Positions 11,039-20,906 of a stretch of 64,000 nucleotides of DNA are shown one piece after another. Numbering within the stretch: position 1 is the first letter of the stretch; each line of letters begins with the position of its first letter. The stretch spans positions 17,052,332 to 17,116,331 of the forward strand of contig CM055870.1 in assembly GCA_029582165.1 (NCBI GenBank), in the 5' to 3' direction. The position numbers and the translations under genes are program-made. The DNA is from Portulaca oleracea. Its lineage: Eukaryota > Streptophyta > Magnoliopsida > Caryophyllales > Portulacaceae. Under the pieces are notes generated by a model. It searched no databases. It had not been told where the DNA came from and saw only the letters and a program-made list of their open reading frames with translations.

Positions 11039-11494
11039 TTAGGGTTTCTCACTAGTGACGCCCCTGACGGAGTTCCAAATGTTGGCGGCAGACGCGGCGA
11101 CCTGAGGCCAGACGGAGGCGACACCACGGAAAGCGGCGGCGGAGGCGACGCCGACGGCGAAGCTCTCGGGATACCCTGGCTTGGAATCCAGCTTCATCTC
11201 AAGGATAGCGAGACGAGCGTTGGCAGTGTCGAGCTTTCTAGAAGCTTCGACCATGAATTTGTCCTTCTTTCCTCTCCCAGAGGATACCACACGGAACAAC
11301 AACCGTTGGAGGTCGTCGATGACCTTGACCGAAGCTTCCTGTGTGTCCATTCCCTGCGATTCATAGTGGGTTATAAGCTCTTGCGGCGTCGGAGGCTTAA
11401 TCTTCTGCTTGCTGTTGTTGTTCATGGCGGAATTCTTGTCTTTCGGGGGTGATTGAGGAGAGCGAGGGGAAGTTGCAGTCGATGGTTGCTGCAT
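11039..11494 (-). CDS. conserved plant protein of unknown function, 151 aa, intronless
   Basis: I chose the ATG at 11494 (MQQPSTATSP), because the longer frame upstream is low-complexity and looks like leader. Residues 1-35 are Pro/Ser/Lys-rich and probably disordered. Residues 36-65 (TPQELITHYESQGMD...ASVKVIDDLQ) and 66-100, with many Lys/Arg and a Leu/Ala-rich helix (LDTANARLAILEMKL), look structured. Residues 111-140 are Ala-rich and weakly hydrophobic (SFAVGVASAAAFRGV...), perhaps an amphipathic helix or membrane-associated segment. Base composition (about 55% GC) is far above the flanks, which supports real coding. I recognise the style of a conserved plant family but cannot name it or assign a role. 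No neighbour suggests a pathway. Confidence 0.75.
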   Translation of the reverse strand: MQQPSTATSPRSPQSPPKDKNSAMNNNSKQKIKPPTPQELITHYESQGMDTQEASVKVIDDLQRLLFRVVSSGRGKKDKFMVEASRKLDTANARLAILEMKLDSKPGYPESFAVGVASAAAFRGVASVWPQVAASAANIWNSVRGVTSEKP

Positions 11495-12439
11495 TTTTGA
11501 GAGGGGTTTTGGTGGAGTGAGAACCCTAGTGAAGAAATTGGTGTAATTTGGGAATGAGGATAAGATGAGGAAGGAGTAAGGAATTGAGATTTGAGAAGAC
11601 GCTCTGCTCTTATCAGGGAAGAAGCCTGAAGGGTTTAAGGAAAGGGACAAGATTATTGGGTTTTTGTCTAGGAAAGCACAAATTACACCTCGATTTCTTT
11701 TCTTTTTTTTAAAAAAAAAACTTATTTTGTGAGTTAGTGGAGGCAATGAAGTAATTATACCCTCTCTTTGAACTTGTGCTTATAGGCCCACAAACATTAA
11801 TATGTATGAGTTCTAATAAGTTTCTCGTATGCTCACCAATTCTAGTAAAAGGTGATTTAGTCATTTTCCTTATCAAATATGTTTCGCAAATATCATATGT
11901 TTTGAATTCAAAGTTAGTTAGAAAGTTTGCATTATGCAGCTTTTGGACACATTTCTGATTGATATGATCAAGCCTGTAGTGTCAAAAGTAGGTTTCATTT
12001 AATCACATGTTTTAAGCCTTTTGATTTTGATGTGAAGAACATATTTATCTAAATCTAAAACATACAAACCATTTATACGAATGCATGCATCGTAATAGAT
12101 TCCATTCTTAGAAAAGAAACACATTTGCAATCTCAAAGGAATAACATTCCTTTTCCAAAACAGAAACAAAAATCAAATTATGACTTATTACATGAACATC
12201 ATAACAATTTTTAAGTTCAAGTCCGAAAGGTAAAGATAAACGATAAGTCTCTACACAAACTACAACAACTCTTTGCCTGTTTACCGTGCGCAGGTTGACT
12301 TCTCCCCTATTGTCTTGTCTACTTTGGCTTAAACCTTGCACATTTTCACTAAAATGAGATTCGCAACTAGAATCCAATTTTCACACATGAAAGATAATAA
12401 GGTTGATTTCAATCACATCAGTACCTGACTTGGAAATCA
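11495..12439. other. 5' flank of the small gene and AT-rich spacer
   Basis: About 200 bases next to the gene probably hold its leader and promoter. The rest is AT-rich, with no supported feature. Confidence 0.5.
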
Positions 12440-13080
12440 CGTTTTCATTCTTTAAGTCCTCAAGGTACTCTGGACAGTTCCTCTTTTAGTGACTGTTACT
12501 TTTTAATAAAAGCAATCTTGGTCATCAGAGGGCTCAATCTTAGCCTTAGAATAGGTCTGGGAAACAACCATAAAGGCATTTGAATTAGTCTTAGGAACCA
12601 CCTTAATGTCCATTTCTATTGTGATAAGCATCGCATGCAAGTCCGTCAGGGTCTTCTGTGTCCTTACATGTTGTACTTCATCTTAAAAGATCAAAATCCT
12701 TCATGTAGGGAGCACAAGATGATATCTGTAGCCAACTCTTGGCTATAAGGGAAACCAAGCCTCCTCATGTTGTCGAAGAGACCAATCATCTTCAACACAT
12801 AAGGCTCAAAAGGCTTGCCCACCTCAAGCTGAGTTTGTAAGATTTGGCAACTAGTCTCATACCTTTCAATCCGAGCATGTTTCTAGAACATGCTCTCCAA
12901 TTGAGTATGATCACATATGCCACCTTATCTTCAAACTGCTTTTGAAGACTAGTCGACATTGTACCCAAAATCAAACAAGCCACCAGAATAATGTCATCCT
13001 TATGATGTTGCCATTTGGCTTTCATAACAGAAGAGTCAGAGGAAGTAGGATGCTTGCCTAATTCTTTCACAAGAATGTAG
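12440..13080 (-). pseudogene. Ty1/copia gag remnant
   Basis: The minus strand encodes pieces like LGTMSTSLQKQFEDKVAY, which match the conserved part of copia Gag (usually TMxxELQKQFE). Further down, broken frames resemble the following helical region (GKPFEPYVLKMIGL-like at about 12780-12830, and LATDIILCS-like at 12710-12730). Stops and frameshifts interrupt it. It is a dead fragment; no protease, integrase or reverse transcriptase was recognised nearby. Confidence 0.6.
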
Positions 13081-14519
13081 TCTTTCTACTCGACCTTGAG
13101 AACAATTCTCAAGTTCCGGTGTCAATTAAGGATACTAGCACAAGTGAACTTCTCTTTCTCAAGGAGAGAACGAAGGTTGATGATTGGAGTTGTTCAAAGC
13201 CCAAAACCCTTTTGATAGCTATTATGAACATACCTAACTCTCACCCAACTTGTTAACGATCAATAGAATAACTCACATTAGCGAGACTACCCATCATCTA
13301 AGTGATGTTTGTGAGGGCGAGCAATCATGCGTTCATATTCTTTGAGAGCATGTTTTATCATCTTAAACATGCATTTCTAGGTGAACTCTTACAGAAAGCA
13401 TGAAACGCATAATAAAACAAATGCCACAAACGATTTAAAGAATAAATAAAACCCCTATTATGTCTACCTAAACTTAATTAAACTATTTAACTAAACCTAA
13501 CTAGTCTTCAGAAACTCCTTGATATTCTTCAAGGACTCACTCTTGAGCTTCTTCAAGAACTCCTTGAACTTGCAACTCCATGAATCATCCTCATTGCATT
13601 TGGGCTCCCACTTGACTTGATATCTCCATATTATAAGTAATTACAAGATAACCTCATCTCATGAGGTTACAATGATTTCAAATGAAATTTAACCAAATTA
13701 AATTCATATATTCAAAATCAACGGCACACATGTTGTCTTTCACCCAAATCGATATGTAGACCGATAAAACATACTAACTATGACCACACTAAGAGCGGAT
13801 GCGATTCAACAATTTTGATAGCATTGCAATTAATATATCACGTGTATAATACATGCTTTAATAACCTTTACTGAAAGAATATAATTGGAGAGCATAAACA
13901 CCAAAATCAGTGTAAAATCGAAACTCCTTTTGGGCTTACTAAATATTCTAATCACTTTGCATGTCAAATCACATTCAACTTAACAAAATTCCAAATTTTA
14001 TTAAGTTTTCTATAGGTCCTAAACAACTTTGGGTTAGAAAATATACCTTCAACTTGAATTACAAATTTCAAGAGTCAGACACATACAAATTCATTCAATT
14101 TCCAAAATTAAGTAAATTTAATTTTGAATTCAAAAGATACCATATCAATATGAATATTATTGGTAAAGTTTTGAAAACTCTACAAATAATCATTTTATGC
14201 CCTAATGATTGAATTGTCAACCCATTTCTAAATTAACTTTTCCCTCGTTTACAGAAACCATAGAATCATCCTGTGACTATTAAACTAACTGCATATTAGA
14301 TCCAATTTAATCAAGAAATGCAATGAAAATTGGAATTTAAGTCCAAAAACTTTAGACTCAAATATCAAATCTCCTAAGGCTTGATATACCAAAAGCTTTT
14401 TTTTTTCCAGGATGATGTAGGTCAAGGGGGTGACATCATATGCCAAGAATATGTAACTAACCGCCCCAAAACAACTCCTAACTTCCCATACATGTCACCA
14501 ACATAAGGGAGGTTACATG
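13081..14519. other. AT-rich transposon-derived sequence, no gene supported
   Basis: No coding region is convincing. At about 14391-14408 the minus strand reads TTGGTATATCAAGCC, resembling a copia primer site (TGGTATCAAGCC) with an insertion. It may be the inner edge of a second damaged LTR. Confidence 0.4.
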
Positions 14520-14725
14520 GTGTGACGTCCAACGTCACATCTGTGACCTCCAACATCACGTCTCTGACCCTCGACTTCAAGAAGGGGGCAACAAGTTTCG
14601 CCTAGGTCACGGCCTCACGGGCGTGACACTTAATGTTACGCCCGTGACCGCTTGTCTTGTACAAGGGGCTAAACTCCAACTACTGGTCACGAGCGTGACA
14701 TCCCATGTCACGGACCGTGACCCCT
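14520..14725. repeat. cluster of GTGACG/CGTCAC palindromes
   Basis: At least a dozen half-sites of the type GTCACG or CGTGAC lie in 200 bases, many paired as short palindromes (such as GGTCACGAGCGTGAC). Two more such clusters occur at 41455-41850 and 53451-53755. Confidence 0.75.
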
Positions 14726-15014
14726 TCGAATTTCCGAAACCCACAAATGTCAAACACCAAATCAAGCCCAACCAATCAATCATTAATCATCAACCCAATG
14801 TTTATCAAGTATAAACATGATTATTTCCCAAATAATCTAAGTTAGTGAAATTTTTTATGCTAATCTTAACAATTAAAACAAGCATAAACACAACCTAAGA
14901 GATCATATCTATCAAAGTTTCAATATTTAGGCATAAATTATCTAGCAACCTAAAATACATGATTCAACTATTGAACCATATATTTCAAGTGGTATAATCA
15001 ACAACAAGCAATTC

Positions 15015-15029
15015 GCGACTTTGATATCA
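15015..15029 (-). other. possible copia primer binding site
   Basis: The minus strand reads TGATATCAAAGTCGC next to the LTR end. This is a damaged form of the tRNA-Met primer site (TGGTATCA...). Confidence 0.45.
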
Positions 15030-15030
15030 C

Positions 15031-15902
15031 TGTTGGATTTTAGGTAAGCCTAATTTTGAACTAGACCACATGATTAGGGGTGGAAGAAATCCTAACCATT
15101 AGGATTTCACTTAATCTGCCAAATTCAGGAAAACGAAAAGCAGAGACTGAAAATATACCTGCTAACACTTTCATTGACCACAGGACGCCCGAGATCCCAA
15201 AGTAGAGATCCTCCACCAAGGTCCACGTAGAAAACCAAATAATCGACTGTTAGGTCGCTCGATCACAATCTAATCGAGATTGGGAATATATGTATATATG
15301 TGAATTTTGCAATCGTATTAAATACGATAGAAAAACACAGAAAGGAAGATTTTGGCAAATTACTCCCAAAATCATTTCCCGAAAGTGGCTCTCAATGGAC
15401 AAACTCTTCTTGGCTCCTTTAAGTGTCTCTCAAAGAAGGGACTCTTTTTTTTTTACTCAAAATGGCTTGGTATAAATGAGGTTTCCCCCCTCCCCCCCAA
15501 TTTATAAAAATAGGAGGCTTGAGGAAGGGGTCATTAAGAAACCCGAACCCGTCATTTATATATAATAAAATAAGTGTTCTGATCAACACGATTCCTGCTG
15601 CCAATCAAAAAACAGTTTTCAACTGGAAAAGGAGATATAGTTCATGTCAACCATGACAAGGTATATGTCATTGAATTTTGTCCAAAATTCATTTGACACT
15701 TTCCAAAATAATACCATATTATTTTGGATCCATGAACATACTATTCCAACTTCCAAGGCGATGGCTTGTGTGACCAAATAATATTGTTTTAATTAAACCA
15801 TTTAATCACTAATTGTAGAGGTATCTAGCAAAACATATAATTACTATATGAACTTGACGAAAATACCCAAATAAATTGAACATTGTTGAGACTGTCCCAA
15901 CA
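15031..15902 (-). repeat. Ty1/copia-type LTR (872 bp)
   Basis: It begins TGTTGGGACAG on the minus strand at 15902 and ends TCCAACA at 15031, giving the inverted ends TGTTGG/CCAACA usual for copia. A primer-like site follows at 15015-15029, so this is a 5' LTR. I could not find the partner LTR. On the right it abuts L1 sequence directly, so it either inserted into or was joined to that LINE. Confidence 0.7.
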
Positions 15903-16676
15903 TAATGGACTTGGGTTACAATGGATACAAGTACACTTGGTGGAACAAACAAGATGGGGACACGTTTGTTGAATAAATCCTCAACAAATTATGTGCTCAA
16001 CCTGATTGGGTTGGTTTGTTCCTCGACGCCAAGGTCTTCCACACTGATGATGATATCTTTAATCACCTACCAATCGTCCTGAGGTGTATTGATACCCACC
16101 GGAGTATCAAGAAATAAAGATGGAAGAGATTCGAAGCAATGTGGATGTGGGTGATCGGTGTAAGGAGATCATGAAGGACGGGTAGGGACAACACGTGAGC
16201 GCCGATAACATCCAAAGATGTCTGGGAAAAATTGAGAAATGTGTGAATGCACTTTTGGATTGGAATGTCAAGGAATGCGACCATGTGTACGGAGAAGTTT
16301 CCAAAGTGACTAATGAGCTGGGACTTAAGTAAGACAGTGGCACTAAAAAGAAGAATTGGCGTAGTGGCAGTTGTCCAGGGTCTAACACATAACTCATAGA
16401 GATCAAAATTCTGGTTGAAAAGTAAATCAGATTTTAGAGCAATAAAGATGGCTCAGGTACAAGTGTGAGGAGATGGAGGAGATAAAAGTTGTGCTGAGCT
16501 GACGACCTACATCTCTTTTTTTTTTTTTGTTTGCATCTGAGGGGCCTTATTCAATTATTGATCAAGTTCTTGACTCCGTGGAACCTTGAGTGATAGAATC
16601 CATGAATGGGGATCTTTGTAGACCATATATAAAGGATGAGGTTCAGAAAGCTTTGAAGATGATGAATCCTAACAAG

Positions 16677-16703
16677 GGGGCCTGGGCCTGGGCCTGGGCC
16701 TGA
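16677..16703. repeat. (GGGCCT)n hexamer repeat inside the LINE
   Basis: About four copies of GGGCCT in tandem, encoding a Trp/Ala run in one frame. Confidence 0.7.
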
Positions 16704-18209
16704 CGGGTTGAACACTTATTTCTATCAAAACTACTCGGATGATGTATGTGAGGATGTGTCAGGGGTTGTGTTGGTGATTCTCAATGGTGGTGAAATTGCA
16801 GAGCTGATGTCTGATGAACCATACGATACGCTCATGGTCCTCATCCCAAGAAAAAGAGTAGTTCGGAGGAGATTACATATTTTCGTCCAATTAGCTTATG
16901 TAATGTGAGAGCTACAAAGTGATTATTGGGTAATCGATTGAAACCTTTATTTCCTAATATAATTTCACTGAACCAGAGTACCTTCACTCCAGGTCGATTT
17001 ATTATTGATAACTTCCTTGCTGCTTTTGAGAATTTCCACTAGATGAGGGTACTAGGCTAGAGAATTTAGCATTGCGATTAAGATGGATATGGAAAAAGAT
17101 TACGATAAGGTTGAATAACATTTCCTTCAACGAGAAATGTGGAAATTAGGTTTTTGGAGAGACCGGGTTGACTTGGTCATAAAGAGTGTTAAGACAGGAA
17201 CTTTCTCCTTTATTATTAATAGAGAGCCTCGCGGGTTGGTCAAGCTAAGCAGATGATTGCAAAAAAGGGGATCTCGTGTCCCCATATCTATTCATGTTTG
17301 TTGTGGAGGCCCTTCAAACCCTTATCTCAAACGCTGGAAAATCAGAGCATCTTACAAGTTACAGATTTGCTAGGGAGCCCTAGCTATTTCCCATTTACTA
17401 TTTGCTGGCGATTTGGGGCTAATGTGTAGTCGGCGGGCACGATTAGGGCCTTACTTTAGCTGTATGAATGTACATTGGGGCAAAAAGTTAGCTATACAAA
17501 CTCCAAGATGGTCTTCATCTAGGGTGTTAAACAACAAAGAAGGGATGAGATTTTGATTACCCTAGACATGATGGAGGTTTTATCTAATAAAAAATATATA
17601 GGCTTCCCAACTCACATAGGCTGTTCTAAGAAGACAACTTTTGCTAGCATTAGAGACTAAGTCATAAAGAGAGTTAAAAGGTGGATAGGGAAGAACTAAT
17701 CATGAGCGGGAAGAGAAGTCCTTGTGAAGGTTGTTGCCTAGGCGATACCGACCCATGTTATGAGTATCTTCAAGCTATTGAATTCGTTTTGTGACAACAT
17801 TCAGCCTACTATCTACAAATATTGGTGGGGTGCGAATGAAGGCACACAAAAGGTGCATTAGGTTAACAAGGTGAAGTTGAGCAATTTCAAGCATAAAGGA
17901 GGGATGGAATTTCGTGACTTAATTGACAACAAGGAAGCTCTATTGGCGAAACAAGTGTCACGTCTGCTCAACAAACTTGATTCTCTGGCCTATAAATTGC
18001 TTAAGGCAAATTACTTCCTTATACCGATATTTTGGATGTCAAGTTTAATGCCCACATGAGCTACACTTGAAAAATCTTGTGCAGGGTTCTTAAGATGGTG
18101 AGAAAGGGTACAATATGGCTTGTGGCGATGCCTTTTCGCTTAATATATAGGAATCCAGTTGGATCCTAAGGCTTGTATTTTTTAAGGTTATCATGCCTAA
18201 GAAGATAAA

Positions 18210-18558
18210 CAAAAAATTACTCTGAGGTACCCTAATTTTTGGTGAAATGTTTTTTTGGTACCCAAATTTTTCAAAACTAATTTTGAGGTACCCTTACTTT
18301 TTGGGTTATTAATTATTTGATGTTTTTCCGACCATTAATTTTATTAAGTGACCAAAATGCCCTTGTTCTTCCCTTCTTGAAAAATACCATTGAAGAAGAA
18401 GAATGAGGGTATTTCGGTCACTTAATAAAATTGATGGCTGGAAAAGCACCAAATAATTACTAACCCAAAAAGTAAGAGTACCTCAAAATTAATTTTGAAA
18501 AATTGGGGTACCGAAAAATAGTTTCCCCAAATATTGGGTACCTCTAAGTAATTTTTTC
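18210..18558. mobile_element. foldback Mutator-type MITE (349 bp)
   Basis: The two halves are nearly perfect inverted copies of each other, about 150 bp each, around a short centre. The ends read CAAAAAATTACTCTGAGG and, inverted, GAAAAAATTACTTAGAGG. It is flanked by a perfect 9-bp duplication GAAGATAAA (18201-18209 and 18559-18567), the length Mutator transposons make. No coding capacity. It sits inside the L1 fragment. Confidence 0.85.
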
Positions 18559-18767
18559 GAAGATAAAGTATGCGCTAACTCGGGCGGGTGACACATTGAT
18601 CATGGTAATGGGTGTTGGCATACAGATATGGTGGATACCATTTTCCTTCCGCAAGATGTGAAGGTAGTTAAATGCATTCCGCTCTCCACCACTTGGACTC
18701 GAGACATGCTAATGTGGCACTATGCTCCGAATGGTGAGTTATCGGTTAAAATTACTTATAGGGCGAA

Positions 18768-19090
18768 CTAAGGGTGGAAACAACCGGACCAACCCTCACA
18801 TTCTTATTGACTTGAACTTGATATTGATTTGAATTTAAACTTGTTCGAATTGGTCCACTTAGAAAATACTGAAAAAGTATTTGGGTCTCAAACATTAACT
18901 TTTCGTCCAATATTTAATTCTTCTGAACCCGAAATGATACAAACTCAATTTTTTGACAACGTACCATAAAAAGTTAATATAGAAAAATTAGTTTTCAGGA
19001 TTTAGGTGGTAAATTTTTGAAAAAAAGGGGTAAGAGTCAGGTGATACTAAAATAGGTGCGGGTAAGGGTATAGGTCTACCCACCCTATTA
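18768..19090. mobile_element. possible small hAT-like element
   Basis: The left end CTAAGGGTGG and the inverted right end TAATAGGGTGG are similar. The flanks AGGGCGAA (18760-18767) and AGGGCAGA (19091-19098) agree at six of eight bases. It contains no ORF. The weak duplication leaves this uncertain. Confidence 0.4.
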
Positions 19091-19295
19091 AGGGCAGATC
19101 TCCATTAAGTACAGGATCGCCATGACCACTATTACAACAAAAAAAAAATTTTTAATTTAGTGTAAGTTTGGGATAAAATTTATGGATTAAATATTTATTA
19201 ATGAGTATATTAGTGTATTGGACACCCCAAATAGAAGGTTTAGATCGGCCATCGCGCACAGTATCCAAACGCGACTCGAATAGATAAAAGATCGA

Positions 19296-19306
19296 ATTAT
19301 TATTAC

Positions 19307-19352
<46 letters not shown>

Positions 19353-19353
19353 T
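19296..19353. repeat. (ATT)n microsatellite
   Basis: About 19 nearly perfect ATT units. Confidence 0.95.
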
Positions 19354-19622
19354 CGGTTGGTGTTGATTTTCTTTTAGACTACATCGAAGACTACTACTAT
19401 AACTTTCTAATGATATAGTCTTGTTGTTATTGTGTTCCCTTGACAAATTGAAGCCGCAATGAAGAGAATGACCCAAAAATTTCATTAGCAACAGCCGAAA
19501 AAAACATACTAATTTACACATGTGGGTGTAAAACGGATTGTATATTATGATCTTTTCATCCCAGAATAATACCCCTTTCATCTGTAATACCGAGTAGATA
19601 TGGGTGTGGTATTCATATTTTA

Positions 19623-19726
19623 GTACCCACAAAATATGAATAAGGTTAAGCATGGTATTTCGGATATGAATGGGGTACCCACAAAATATGAATAAGGTTA
19701 AGCATGGTATTTCGGATATGAATTGG
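19623..19726. repeat. 52-bp tandem duplication
   Basis: Two nearly identical copies, starting at 19623 and 19675, of a unit beginning GTACCCACAAAATATGAA. Confidence 0.9.
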
Positions 19727-20906
19727 GTACGACACTACCCACTCGGAATCCAACCAATTATTAGAAAACAAAATCACCATTTTTAAAAACTCGATGTTGG
19801 CTACGTAAGGTTTGGTTGAAACTAGTAAAAAAGCACACTTGATAGTTGATACTTCAAGTTTATTAGGGTGGCCTTTAAAGCAAGAATGCAATCAAGGATG
19901 GCAATGGATTGGAGATGGACGAAGGCGGGTACCTCTACTCTCGATTAATAGTCAGAGGTAGGATCCACCTCCGAATTTGCTTCGATTATAATCAAAAGAG
20001 GCCACCACCAATTATAATCGGAGATTCATTTAGGTTTTTCACCTTTTATTTACTTTTTTAATATTTTGATAAATCGAACTTGTAAAAATAAACTACCAAC
20101 AAAAACATGTTCTAAATATTCCATCATCTGTCTACATATTCACGGAATTTCAAAACCATAAACATTGTAGGACTTACAAATTTACACTAGATTGATTCAA
20201 TTATTGAAACATTGTTCACTATAATGACAAGAGAAGGTATTTCGACACTTGGAGGCGCTTAAGGCCAAGAATAACAAGAGTTTGAAAAGCACAGGCCTCA
20301 AAGAGATTTGGAGGCTTTTAAACTTGGCCATAATACGAAACCCTTTTGTTAAATACACTTGTTAAATACACATGCAATCCCAGCCGTTGGACTATGATTT
20401 TAGGACCACAGTGTAACATGTTCCCAAACTCATCATTTTAATTATAGGTGTTGGGCTAAATGTTATTTTGGGCTTGGGAAATAAATAGTGCCTCAAAATG
20501 TTCAGGATCATCAAAATTCAAAAACTATGCTCCCGGGTCTTTCATCTAATTTCCACATGCCATGGTAGCAAACTTTTGCCACATTAATAAGACTAACTGC
20601 AAACCACTGCCTAAATAACGATGCTGCTGTCGGTTATTCAAAAACTGGGTTTGGGGGGTAGTACACTCAAGACTCAAGTCAGAAAAAGATTCAAATCAGA
20701 AAAGAGAGTCCAGTCTAGTATAGCTGTTTACTATTTAAACTCAGCAAATAGCAAGTTTGGCACCCTCGAGTTACATCTGTTTACCTCAGTGTAGCATTCA
20801 ACAATGAGGAAAGGGGAAGGAAGGGGGGAGAAAAACAAGGGGGTGGGTGGCTTTTTACCGGGCTAGTTAAAAAATCTGCAAAGATTGGTAGCCTATAAAA
20901 ATAACT
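19727..20906. other. intergenic, includes 3' end of the pyrophosphatase gene
   Basis: AT-rich with no supported coding region. The last few hundred bases should contain the 3' untranslated region of the minus-strand gene. Confidence 0.5.

Larger units (their letters stand above)
15903..18767 (+). pseudogene. L1-type LINE, decayed, endonuclease C-terminus to post-RT region
   Basis: Broken frames give L1 domains in order. The endonuclease end DLGYNGYKYTWWNK is at about 15907. The reverse transcriptase stretch FRPISLCN is at about 16885. LNQSTFTPGRFIIDN is at about 16970. LLFAGDLGL, a changed FADD catalytic box, is at about 17398. KYIGFPTHIG and WWGANEG follow at about 17600-17840. WHYAPNGELSVK at about 18717 is the typical region before the C-terminal zinc domain. 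Many stops and frameshifts, and an Asp-to-Gly change in the catalytic box, make it dead. A 349-bp element interrupts it at 18210, and the copia LTR replaces its 5' part. Confidence 0.8.

Noticed and set aside
16063..16406. Minus-strand frames over the L1 LINE
   Set aside because: They run antisense to a recognisable LINE on the plus strand.
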